Below, one piece after another: positions 51,236-59,977 of a stretch of 64,000 nucleotides of DNA. Within the stretch, counting starts at the first letter, position 1, and each line of letters begins with the position of its first letter. Under the pieces are notes generated by a model. The model made no database searches. It was not told the DNA's origin and worked only from the letters and a program-made list of their open reading frames with translations. The position numbers were made by a program, and so were the translations under genes. Source of the DNA: Acidobacteriota bacterium. GTDB taxonomy: Bacteria > Acidobacteriota > Terriglobia > Acidiferrales > UBA7541. The stretch covers positions 1-64,000 of the forward strand of contig QHYH01000110.1 of the NCBI GenBank assembly GCA_003223215.1, read 5' to 3'.

Positions 51236-52030
51236 CTAATTCACCCAGTTGTCGGGGCGCGAGGGCGGGTCTTTGCGGTGCTTGCCCATGTAGATTTGGA
51301 AGCGCCGACGATTGCGGCGGTTTTGCCAATCGGAAACGCTGTTGCGCAAGCTGTAGAGGAAAGATCCACGCCGCAAATAAACGTAGCCCACCAGCAGTCC
51401 GCCGAGATGACACAGATGGCTGACGTTGTCGGCGCCCAACCCAAATGTTCCGAGGAAAGTAAGAATGGTCATGAGGATGACGATGGTGCGCATGCTCATG
51501 GCTACGGGAAACGGGAAAAGATAAACCCGTCGGTCCGGAAAGAGAATGGCGCAAGCGACAAGAATTCCAAAAATGGCCCCGGAAGCGCCGATCGTGGGAG
51601 TAGAGGCGGTCAAGGGGATCCCGTTACCGAGGGCCGCCGGCGCTATTTTGACAATCACGTTGATGAGCCCCGCGCCAACGCCCGTTAGGAAGTAATAACG
51701 CAGAAAGCGGCTTTTTCCCCACGCGACCTCGAGTTCCCGGCCAAACATCCAAAGCATGAACATGTTCATCAGGATGTGCCAGATGCTGTTGACATCGTGG
51801 AGAAACAGGTACGTGAAGGGCTGCCAGATGTGCAACAGGGGAATGACGCCGGCCGGAACAAGGCCAAACCACTTCACCAGCTCTTCATACGCGAACGGCC
51901 CGGCGAAGTGGTAGAGCAGGGCTTCGACGATGAAAACCGCAAAGTTGGCAATCAGAAGGAACTTGATGCCCGGAGTGACGTAGAAGTCGAAGCTGACCCG
52001 ATAGCTCTTGATGCCCGAGCGAGAAGACAT
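51236..52030 (-). CDS. Rhomboid-family intramembrane serine protease
   Basis: The 264-residue protein has six hydrophobic helices. WQPFTYLFLHDVNSIWHILMNMFML carries the conserved H-x3-N region in helix 2, GASGAIFGILVACAIL carries the catalytic Ser (GxSG), and VSHLCHLGGLLVGYVYL carries the catalytic His. The fold and motifs match rhomboid/GlpG proteases, which cleave within membrane helices. A basic C-terminal tail (RNRRRFQIYMGKHRK) extends into the cytoplasm. The gene is convergent with pyruvate kinase. Confidence 0.9.
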   Translation of the reverse strand: MSSRSGIKSYRVSFDFYVTPGIKFLLIANFAVFIVEALLYHFAGPFAYEELVKWFGLVPAGVIPLLHIWQPFTYLFLHDVNSIWHILMNMFMLWMFGRELEVAWGKSRFLRYYFLTGVGAGLINVIVKIAPAALGNGIPLTASTPTIGASGAIFGILVACAILFPDRRVYLFPFPVAMSMRTIVILMTILTFLGTFGLGADNVSHLCHLGGLLVGYVYLRRGSFLYSLRNSVSDWQNRRNRRRFQIYMGKHRKDPPSRPDNWVN

Positions 52031-52208
52031 AGACGAAGTTTACGGCGCCGAGGCATTTCCGTCAAAGAGCGGAACAGCGGAAAAGTCGAAAGTCAAAGAG
52101 TCAAAGAATCAAGGAATCAAAGAGTTCGAAATCGCAGATTGCTCCCGCACGGGTGCACCTTGTCTTTTTCCATAACAGCGCTTGCTCTCTTGGACTTTCG
52201 AACGTCTT

Positions 52209-54431
52209 TCAATCGAGCTTCTTGCGGGCAAAGTAAAAAAGCGAACCCGCAAGAGCCAAAAACATGATCAAACCGAGGAGGTTGCTGGTGGCGAGCGGGC
52301 CGAGAACTTTCGGGCCGAAGGCCAACAGATCGGCCCGCCATGGCAGCCCCAGCACAGCGGTAAGCCAATGGGGCACGTGGTTGGAAATTTCCGGATCCTC
52401 GAGTAAGTTGATGACAATGCCCAGCAAGCCAAACACGCCTCCGGCGGCGATCAATCCGCTTGAATAAAGCGCTCCGGGGCTGGCCTCGCTCTCTTCCTTT
52501 TTCTTTGTTGTGGCCTCGACCAGCACGCGAACCAGTCCGCCCGCGAACATGGTTGCCGTGGTTCCCAGGGAGAGGTAGGCGCCGACGGCAAATGCGAGCG
52601 ATCGTATCCCGAGAATCTCCACAGCAATCACCAGAGCTACGCCCATCAAGACCAGCCGCCAGGGCAATCGCTGGCTGAGGATGCCGTTAATGACCGTAGC
52701 CATCAGGCGGGCCTGGGGAGCCGGCGCTTTATCACTGCCGATTCCCTGAGCCCACTGGAGTTCAATCCGCTGGGAACCCGGATCGTAGAGATACTCGCCA
52801 TCGGGAATTTGGCTGGAACCAAGCGCATTGATCAGAACGTAGTTCTTTCCCAGATGTTCGAAGGTGGCTCTTTCTACTTTCACGCCGGCAGGCAGGGCTT
52901 CGAGATTGACGGGAATCTGGGTGGGAATGTACTTTTCGAGGCCCTTATTCATCAGCCCAAGCGTGATGCCAATGGCGAAGGTGGAAACCGTGACGCCCAC
53001 CAGCAGGCCCCACTGCTGCAGAACGGGCGTGGCGCCAACCAGATAGCCGGTCTTCAAATCTTGCGAGGTCGCGCCCGCAATCGCCGCGGCAATGCACACG
53101 GACCCGCCGATGGTTAGCGCGAGAACGCCATAGCTCGGCGCAGTCCAGCCGGCGAGGAGAAAAATCGCGCAGGTAGCCATGAGCGTGCCGATGCTCATAC
53201 CGCTCACCGGATTGGAGGAATTGCCCAGCAAACCGCTGATGCGCGAGGCCACGGTGACAAAGAGAAATCCAAAGATCACTACAAGAATGCCCGCGAGCAA
53301 ATTCTGGTACCAAGTCGTGTGCGCATCTTGCACGGGAGCAATGGTCAAGAGCACGAACAGCAAGAGGATGATCACCGCGGAGCCGGCAATCACCCAGCTC
53401 ATGGGCATGTCGCGCTCAATGCGGCTGGCTTCATTGCTGGCTGGCGCGTTATTTCCTTCCGCGCGCACATCCTTCAGGCCGGCGCGCAGGGCCGAAATGA
53501 TCGTGGGCATCGTTCGAATCAAGGTAATCAATCCTGCCGCGGCCACGGCTCCCGCGGCCATCGGGCGGATGTACTGGCGCCACATGTCGTCGGGCGTCAT
53601 CTGCGGAATGGGAATCGTGGAGGGATAGATAGGCGTATTTCCCGCGAGTTGTCCGAAGAACTGAATCGCCGGCATCACCAGCAACCAGGAGATCACGCCG
53701 CCCGCAAAAAGAATTCCCGCCACCTTTGGGCCGATGATGTAGCCCACTCCCAGGTATTCCGACGTGATGGTGGCGCGGAAGGAAGCGCCCGGAAACCAGC
53801 GCGGGCGCACTTCCGGCTGGCCGGTCCAGGCCTGCGCCGTGTTCATCAGGAAGGTGTACGCGCCGCCCAGGCCAAGTCCCCAAAAGACGCGTCCGGCAAA
53901 CGAGCCTCCGCGCTCACCGGCCACCAGCACGTCGGCGCAGGCGGTGCCCTCGGGAAAGGTCAGGTTGCCATGCTCTTTGACAATCAGCTGACGGCGCAGC
54001 GGGATCATGAACAAGACGCCGAGCCAGCCTCCCAGCAACGCCAGCGGGAAAATGTGCCAGAACGTGAATTCCGAGCCGAAACCCAGAAAAATCAGCGCCG
54101 GCAGCGTGAACATGACGCCCGCGGCAAGTGATTCTCCTGCGGAACCGGTGGTCTGCACGATGTTGTTTTCGAGGATAGTCGAGCGGCCGAACGCCCGCAG
54201 GATGCTGATCGAGAGCACCGCGATGGGAATCGAGGCGGAAACGGTGAGCCCGGCGCGCAGGCCGACATACACGCTGACCGCCCCAAAAAGCAGGCCAAAC
54301 AGCGCACCGAGGATCACCGCGCGGACGGTGAATTCCCTAGGGCTTTGTTCCGCCGAGATGTAGGTGCGAAATTCTCCCGGCGGCGCGGTGGAACTCCAGG
54401 CTCCCTCGCGGACGGCGGTTTGTTCGCCCAC
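52209..54431 (-). CDS. OPT-family oligopeptide transporter
   Basis: The 740-residue protein starts at GTG 54431 behind GAGGAGG. Around fifteen hydrophobic segments are visible. REFTVRAVILGALFGLLFGAVSVYVGL opens the transporter, FPEGTACADVLVAGE follows, and LGVGYIIGPKVAGILFAGG matches a conserved OPT motif. One hydrophilic insertion near 530-590 (ANFE-like VERATFEHLGKNYVLINAL) is probably periplasmic. OPT transporters take up small peptides or metal chelates with protons. It is divergent from the DUF3857 pair. Confidence 0.87.
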   Translation of the reverse strand: MGEQTAVREGAWSSTAPPGEFRTYISAEQSPREFTVRAVILGALFGLLFGAVSVYVGLRAGLTVSASIPIAVLSISILRAFGRSTILENNIVQTTGSAGESLAAGVMFTLPALIFLGFGSEFTFWHIFPLALLGGWLGVLFMIPLRRQLIVKEHGNLTFPEGTACADVLVAGERGGSFAGRVFWGLGLGGAYTFLMNTAQAWTGQPEVRPRWFPGASFRATITSEYLGVGYIIGPKVAGILFAGGVISWLLVMPAIQFFGQLAGNTPIYPSTIPIPQMTPDDMWRQYIRPMAAGAVAAAGLITLIRTMPTIISALRAGLKDVRAEGNNAPASNEASRIERDMPMSWVIAGSAVIILLLFVLLTIAPVQDAHTTWYQNLLAGILVVIFGFLFVTVASRISGLLGNSSNPVSGMSIGTLMATCAIFLLAGWTAPSYGVLALTIGGSVCIAAAIAGATSQDLKTGYLVGATPVLQQWGLLVGVTVSTFAIGITLGLMNKGLEKYIPTQIPVNLEALPAGVKVERATFEHLGKNYVLINALGSSQIPDGEYLYDPGSQRIELQWAQGIGSDKAPAPQARLMATVINGILSQRLPWRLVLMGVALVIAVEILGIRSLAFAVGAYLSLGTTATMFAGGLVRVLVEATTKKKEESEASPGALYSSGLIAAGGVFGLLGIVINLLEDPEISNHVPHWLTAVLGLPWRADLLAFGPKVLGPLATSNLLGLIMFLALAGSLFYFARKKLD

Positions 54432-54760
54432 CAAATCCTCCTCGTACGCAAGTCCAAATTGGCTGCAACCGTGTCCGGGGATTATGCCTTATCGCCGGAG
54501 AATCGTCGAGGCACGCGAGCCGCTTGAAAGGCCAAGGTCCTTGCGGCCCTTTCGGTTCCTTTCGTTCTATTGACTACTATCTAAGTTCGCAGTACCGTCC
54601 GACACGATATTTTCACTCAGGTCGGTTGCCATAACATGGGACGGGCCCCTTCAATATCGCGGTCGGGCGGGGCCATTCTGCCCGGCATCATCCAGGCTGC
54701 CCTGTTTTGCCCAAATGGTCCCTCTGCGTTCGTTTCCCTATTTCAACACGGAGGTTCATC
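54432..54760. other. Divergent gap between OPT and DUF3857 genes
   Basis: These 329 bases contain no convincing gene. TTGACT at about 54570 could be a -35, but no good -10 lies at standard spacing. The last bases (CGGAGG) provide the ribosome site of the first DUF3857 gene. Promoters for both genes should be here. Confidence 0.4.
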
Positions 54761-56746
54761 GTGCATTCTAGCCGTCTTACTTCGATAGCGGTCATCTTCG
54801 TAGCTCTTGTAGCGATGTTGTTCTGCGCTCGTATCAGTGAGGGCGACGAATGGCTGCCGGTTAGCCCCCAAGAATTGAAAGTGACCGGCGAGCCGAAGGC
54901 GCCCGGCGCACCAGCGATTATCCTGTATCGGCAGATCGATCGCGACGACAGCGATGCGCGGACGCCCCACGAGTACAACTACGTTCGAACAAAGATCTTG
55001 ACCGAGGAAGGAAGAAAGTACGCCGACGTCGAAATCCCGTTTTTCAAAGAAAATGAGGACGTGGTCAACGTGAGAGCCCGCACGATCCGGCCCGACGGGT
55101 CCATTGTCAATTTTGACGGCAAAGTCTATGAAAAAGAGATTGTTAGAGCTCGCAGCGTCAAATTCCTAGCAAAGACGTTCACCCTTTCCGATGTGCAGCC
55201 CGGCAGCATCATCGAATATCACTACATGATTGATTTCAAGGAGTATTACGTGTTCAATTCGCATTGGACCCTCAGCGAAGAACTTTTCACCAGGGTCGGC
55301 AAATACTCCCTGAAACCGTATGGACGGTTCGCCCTGCAATGGACTTGGCCTAACGGCCTTCCGCAAGGCACATCGCCGCCTGCCGAGCAAAATGACGCCA
55401 GAGGCAATTACGTTCGAATGGAAGCCAGGGATATTCCCGCGTTTCAAGTCGAAGACGATATGCCCCCCGAAAATGCCATGAAGTACATGGTGGATTTTGT
55501 CTATTTTGAGGGCACCCTGGAAAATGACCCCGTGAAGTTCTGGAGGAATCGCGGAAAAAAGCTGTACGACCAGGCCGAGGGCTTCGTCGGAAGACGCAAA
55601 GCGATGGAGCAAGCAGTAAGCGAAATTGTCGCCGCGAGCGATTCCCCGGAAACAAAGCTGCAAAAGATCTATGCTCGTGTTCAGCAGGTCCGCAACACCT
55701 CCTATGAGCGCCAAAAAACCGAGCAGGAGCAGAAGCGCGATAAAGAAAAAGAAATAAGCAACGTGGAAGACTTGTGGAAACGCGGCTACGGGGACGGCAC
55801 GCAGATCACCTGGCTCTTCCTTGCACTTGCGCGCGCCGCGGGGCTCGAAGCCTATCCGGTATGGGTGTCTTCGCGGACCGAGGATTTCTTCAAGCCCAAT
55901 CTGATGCGGGCTTCCGACCTCAATTCCAATGTCGTGCTCGTCAGGCACAGTGGCAAGGACCTCTATTTCGATCCTGGCTCTGCGTACACTCCCTATGGAT
56001 TGTTGCCCTGGGGGGAGACAGACGTACGCGGGCTCAAACTGGACAAAGATGGCGGCGCGTGGGTGACCACGCCGAGTCCGGAGAGTTCTGCTTCCCAAAT
56101 CATCCGCAAAGCCGACTTGAAGCTGGATAGCGACGGGACTCTCGAAGGCATGCTGACCGTGACGTTCACAGGGCTTGAAGCCTCTTTGCGAAGAGTCGAG
56201 GAGCACAATGAAGATGAAGCTCATCATAAGAAACTCTTGGAGGACTACGTGAGGGAGGCGGTTCCCGCAGGCATTGACGTCGAACTTACTAACAAACCGG
56301 ACTGGGCAAGCTCCTCAGGCAGTTTAGTCGCGAAATTCAGTTTGAAAGTACCCGGTTGGGTCTCTGGAGCTGGAAAGCGGGCGCTGTTGCCGGTCGGACT
56401 GTTCAGCGCACCCGAGAAACACATGTATGAGCACGCGACGCGGGTCCACCCGCTCTATTTTCGCTTTATGTATCAGAAGCTGGACGACGTTCAGATTGAC
56501 CTGCCGCTCGGCTGGCAGGTGAGCTCTCTTCCTCAACCAGTGACTCAAGATGCCAAGCTGATTGTTTACAACTCAAAAGCAGACAACAAGAACGGGACAC
56601 TGCACCTGGAAAGGCATCTCACGGTGGAGTTGGCTCTTCTCGAACAAAAATACTACCCGACGCTCCGGAATTTCTATCAGTTGGTGAAAAATGCAGACGA
56701 ACAACAAATTGTTTTGCAGCCGCTTGGTGCTGCGTCAGGGAATTGA
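54761..56746 (+). CDS. DUF3857/transglutaminase-like protein, catalytic Cys and His apparently lost
   Basis: GTG at 54761 is seven bases after GGAGG and begins a 661-residue protein; the track's ATG at 54707 lies before the ribosome site. It has a signal peptide (IAVIFVALVAMLFCARISEG), an N-terminal DUF3857 beta domain (EYNYVRTKILTEEGRKYADV) and a transglutaminase-like core (about 290-420). The normal GYGDCKDKA-type motif reads RGYGDGTQITWLF here, with Gly for Cys, and the expected His position reads LNSNVVLV. The fold is kept but proteolytic or transferase chemistry is unlikely. A C-terminal DUF2569/beta part follows. It overlaps the next paralogue. Confidence 0.82.
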   Translation: MHSSRLTSIAVIFVALVAMLFCARISEGDEWLPVSPQELKVTGEPKAPGAPAIILYRQIDRDDSDARTPHEYNYVRTKILTEEGRKYADVEIPFFKENEDVVNVRARTIRPDGSIVNFDGKVYEKEIVRARSVKFLAKTFTLSDVQPGSIIEYHYMIDFKEYYVFNSHWTLSEELFTRVGKYSLKPYGRFALQWTWPNGLPQGTSPPAEQNDARGNYVRMEARDIPAFQVEDDMPPENAMKYMVDFVYFEGTLENDPVKFWRNRGKKLYDQAEGFVGRRKAMEQAVSEIVAASDSPETKLQKIYARVQQVRNTSYERQKTEQEQKRDKEKEISNVEDLWKRGYGDGTQITWLFLALARAAGLEAYPVWVSSRTEDFFKPNLMRASDLNSNVVLVRHSGKDLYFDPGSAYTPYGLLPWGETDVRGLKLDKDGGAWVTTPSPESSASQIIRKADLKLDSDGTLEGMLTVTFTGLEASLRRVEEHNEDEAHHKKLLEDYVREAVPAGIDVELTNKPDWASSSGSLVAKFSLKVPGWVSGAGKRALLPVGLFSAPEKHMYEHATRVHPLYFRFMYQKLDDVQIDLPLGWQVSSLPQPVTQDAKLIVYNSKADNKNGTLHLERHLTVELALLEQKYYPTLRNFYQLVKNADEQQIVLQPLGAASGN

Positions 56747-58736
56747 TCGGCTAAGACTTGCTTCAGTCTTAGCCGTGCTGACCGTTTCACTGCTCAGCTG
56801 GACCGCGGCTGCCAGGGCCGGCGACGCACCGGCGTGGATGCACGCTTTGGTAAATGTGCCTCTACCGGAGCATGACGAAAAAACTGACGCTGTGCTGCTG
56901 TATTCGGGAAGATTTGTATTGGTTCAGTCCGCCGAGAAAATCAAGATCACGGTTCGCGAGGCGTTTAAGATTCTTCGGCCCAGCGGCCGCGAGTATGGCA
57001 CGCTAGTGGTTCCTTACAATTCCCACCAGAAAATCACGGCGATGCGAGCTTGGTGTATCCCGTCACAAGGCAAGGATTATGAAATCAAAGACAAGGAGGC
57101 CGTCGAGATCTCATTACCTAAAATCGAGGGAAGCGAGCTGATCACGGATGTGAAGGACAGACTCCTTCGCATTCCGGCCGCGGACCCGGGCAACATCGTG
57201 GGGTACGAATACGAAAAAGAAGATCAGCCATTCGTTTTACAAGATATCTGGCGTTTCCAGCAAGAAAGCCCCGTCCGCGAAGCACGGTACAGCCTTCAAC
57301 TTCCCTCCGGTTGGGAATACAAAGTAAAGTGGATGAACTATCCGGAGATAAAGCCCGTCGAATCCGGAAACCAATTTGAGTGGGTTGTGAGTCAAATCAA
57401 AGGCATCCACCATGAAGACAACATGCCGCCTTGGCAAGGTGTAGCCGGACAGATGATTATTTCGTTGGTCCCTCGCGGAGCTTCGGTGCAGAGCCGCGGG
57501 TTTCAAAACTGGAAGGAAATGGGGATTTGGTATCAGGGCTTGACAAGTGGACGTCGCGACGCTTCTCCGGAACTCAAACAAAAGGTGGCTTCGCTCGCTT
57601 CTTCGTCCAGGACTCCCCTTGAAAAAATGAAAGCGCTGGCAAATTTTGCGCAAAGCGATATTCGCTACGTTGCCATCGAATTGGGAATAGGCGGATGGCA
57701 ACCCCATGCTGCTCCGGAAGTCTTTACCCATCATTACGGCGATTGCAAAGACAAGGCAACTCTGATGGGAGCAATGCTGCAGGAAATTGGCGTTGATTCC
57801 TACTACGTCATTATCAATTCCGAGCGCGGTTCGGTTACTCCCGAAACGCCCGCTCATAAAGATGGCTTCGATCACGCCATCATCGCCGTCAAACTGCCCG
57901 ATTCAGTCGTGGACGCTTCTTTGATGGCCACGATCGTTCATCCGAAACTCGGCAGACTCCTGTTCTTCGATCCCACCGACGAATTGACGCCATTCGGTCA
58001 ACTTAACGGCGCCTTGCAGGCAAATTACGGGCTTTTAGTGGGGCCGGACGGCGGCGAGCTGGTCGAACTACCGGTGATGCCACCGGCGATGAACGGCATT
58101 CGGCGCGCTGGCAAGCTCACTTTGGATGCCTTCGGCACGCTTACCGGAGATGTCCAGGAAATTCGCGTAGGCGACCGGGCTTCGTCGCAGCGTTGGGCGC
58201 TGCGCACAGTGAACAAAGACACCGATAAGATCAAGCCGATTGAGACTCTTCTCTCCCATTCGCTCGCGACCTTCGAAATCACCAAGGCGAGCGTGGGCAA
58301 TCTCCAAAGCACGGATCTGCCTTTTGTTTACAATTATTCAGTTACGGCGCGGAATTACGCGAAGCCCGCTGGGAATTTGCTTCTCCTACGGCCGCGATTC
58401 ATCGGCAATAAGTCCAGCGATCTCTTGGAAACCAAAGAGCCCCGCAAATATCCCGTGGAGTTTGATGGGCCGTCGCGTGACACCGACACTTTTGAGATTG
58501 CGCTGCCCCCCGGCTACGAAGTGGATGATTTACCGCCGCCCGTTGACGCGGATTACAGCTTTGCGAGCTATCACAGCAAAACCGAAGTCCACGGCAGCAT
58601 GCTGAAGTATACCCGAACGTTTGAAGTGAAGGAGCTGAGCGTGCCGGTCAGCAAGGTTGAGGATCTGAAAAAGCTTTACCGCATCATCGCTAGCGACGAA
58701 AGAAACGCGGCGGTGCTGAAGCCTACGTCCCATTGA
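56691..58736 (+). CDS. DUF3857/transglutaminase-like protein, catalytic residues intact
   Basis: The 681-residue paralogue starts inside the previous gene (56-base overlap). A signal peptide (LASVLAVLTVSLLSWTAAARAG) leads to DUF3857 (VLLYSGRFVLVQSAEKIKITV) and the transglutaminase-like core. HHYGDCKDKATLMGAML holds the catalytic Cys and DGFDHAIIAVKLP the His, with LLFFDPTDE supplying the Asp. These proteins are presumed periplasmic; their substrate is unknown. Translational coupling and shared architecture suggest the two work as a pair, with this one as the possible enzyme and the first as a partner or inhibitor. Confidence 0.83.
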   Translation: MQTNNKLFCSRLVLRQGIDRLRLASVLAVLTVSLLSWTAAARAGDAPAWMHALVNVPLPEHDEKTDAVLLYSGRFVLVQSAEKIKITVREAFKILRPSGREYGTLVVPYNSHQKITAMRAWCIPSQGKDYEIKDKEAVEISLPKIEGSELITDVKDRLLRIPAADPGNIVGYEYEKEDQPFVLQDIWRFQQESPVREARYSLQLPSGWEYKVKWMNYPEIKPVESGNQFEWVVSQIKGIHHEDNMPPWQGVAGQMIISLVPRGASVQSRGFQNWKEMGIWYQGLTSGRRDASPELKQKVASLASSSRTPLEKMKALANFAQSDIRYVAIELGIGGWQPHAAPEVFTHHYGDCKDKATLMGAMLQEIGVDSYYVIINSERGSVTPETPAHKDGFDHAIIAVKLPDSVVDASLMATIVHPKLGRLLFFDPTDELTPFGQLNGALQANYGLLVGPDGGELVELPVMPPAMNGIRRAGKLTLDAFGTLTGDVQEIRVGDRASSQRWALRTVNKDTDKIKPIETLLSHSLATFEITKASVGNLQSTDLPFVYNYSVTARNYAKPAGNLLLLRPRFIGNKSSDLLETKEPRKYPVEFDGPSRDTDTFEIALPPGYEVDDLPPPVDADYSFASYHSKTEVHGSMLKYTRTFEVKELSVPVSKVEDLKKLYRIIASDERNAAVLKPTSH

Positions 58737-58779
58737 TTCGCACGTCGCCTTTGCGCTTCATGTCCACCCAAGGCCTTCG

Positions 58780-59277
58780 TCATTCGTGTCGCCATATCCC
58801 TTTGCGGCGTGCTTTGAGGGACCAGACGGCATCGGCGCGGCCAATCAAGAACGCAGCAAAACACAGTATGAAGACCGAATGACTCAGGCTCGCGCCAAAA
58901 TATTGCCAGAACGGCGCGCCCGCACCGGGATAGTCGGAAGAAAAAAGCAACGTGAGCATGAAAACCAGCCCGCCGAAGCTCGCGGCCCGCACCAGAATTC
59001 CGAAAAGGAGCGCGATGCCAATGGCCAGCTCACCGTAGGCCACCAGGAACGCGATCGGTGTGGCGTGCCCGAGCACGAACCCGCGAAGCACCGGCGCCAT
59101 GAGCGGGTAAGCGCCGCCCTCAAGAAAACGGTTGATCCAATACTGGAAGCCGCCGTGAAGCGTGAACTGTGTGCCGAAAACCTTGTACTCGCCAAAGATG
59201 AGGAACAAAGCGCCAACGCCGATACGAAGAACTGCCAGCGCGCGGGAATTCATGTCGGTCGAGGATGGCAGTTCCAC
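58780..59277 (-). CDS. DoxX-family membrane protein
   Basis: The 165-residue protein has four hydrophobic helices and the DoxX-type N-terminal segment LAVLRIGVGALFLIFGEYKVFG. FLVAYGELAIGIALLFGIL and VFMLTLLFSSD follow. DoxX proteins are small quinone-linked or redox-associated membrane proteins of mixed function. The start may be GTG 59277 or ATG 59253. It lies upstream and convergent to the DUF3857 pair, just downstream of the YqeY gene. Confidence 0.82.
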   Translation of the reverse strand: MELPSSTDMNSRALAVLRIGVGALFLIFGEYKVFGTQFTLHGGFQYWINRFLEGGAYPLMAPVLRGFVLGHATPIAFLVAYGELAIGIALLFGILVRAASFGGLVFMLTLLFSSDYPGAGAPFWQYFGASLSHSVFILCFAAFLIGRADAVWSLKARRKGIWRHE

Positions 59278-59312
59278 CGTATATTCTGCTCCTGCACTGA
59301 CCGGACCGGATC

Positions 59313-59768
59313 TTACCCGAGTTTTGAAAGATGTTCGCGCACGCGATCGCTCAGGATTTTCCCGTCGACCGTCTTTCCTTGCAGCGCCGATTTGGCGGCT
59401 TTTACTACCGCGCCCATTTGCTTCATGGAATTCGCCGCCGTTTCAGCAATCGCTTTGCTGATGGCTGCGTCCATTTCAGCCTCGGTCGCCCCTCGAGGCA
59501 GATAGGATTCGATGATGCCGAGTTCTTTCGTTTCTTTCGCGGCGAGTTCCGGCCGATTGCCCTTGGTGAACTGCTCGATGGATTCCTTGCGCTGTTTAAC
59601 GAGCGTTTGCAGGATCTGAATCGTTTCGGATTCATCGAGCGTTCTTATCTTTTCCACTTCTTTCAGCTTGATGGCCGATTTGATTCCGCGCAGAACGCTC
59701 AGGCGCAGTTCATCTTTGGCGCGCATGGCCTCGACCAGGTCGCTCTGAATTTTCTCAGCAAGGTTCAT
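59313..59768 (-). CDS. GatB/YqeY domain protein
   Basis: The 151-residue single-domain protein matches the YqeY family: LAEKIQSDLVEAMRAKDELRLSVLRGIKSAI, then QTLVKQRKESIEQF, and a C-terminal ETAANSMKQMGAVVKAAKSALQGK. The same fold is the tail domain of GatB amidotransferase, where it binds tRNA. Stand-alone YqeY function is not established. The ATG follows AAGGAG. It precedes the DoxX gene by 35 bases on the same strand. Confidence 0.9.
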   Translation of the reverse strand: MNLAEKIQSDLVEAMRAKDELRLSVLRGIKSAIKLKEVEKIRTLDESETIQILQTLVKQRKESIEQFTKGNRPELAAKETKELGIIESYLPRGATEAEMDAAISKAIAETAANSMKQMGAVVKAAKSALQGKTVDGKILSDRVREHLSKLG

Positions 59769-59977
59769 CGCTTGCTCCTTGAGTCAGTTCAATATAACAG
59801 AGACCCAAGGCCTGGCAGAGATACAAGGCATATTCCGGCAGATGGTTGCGTTCTTAGGGTTTGTACCGAATTGACAGAGCCAAAGGGACTCGCTACTTTG
59901 GATTTCTTATGCCGCGTGGCAAATTCATAGCCGTTTTCGAGCGGATACGGGTCGAGCTGCGCTACTGAAGGGGCGGA

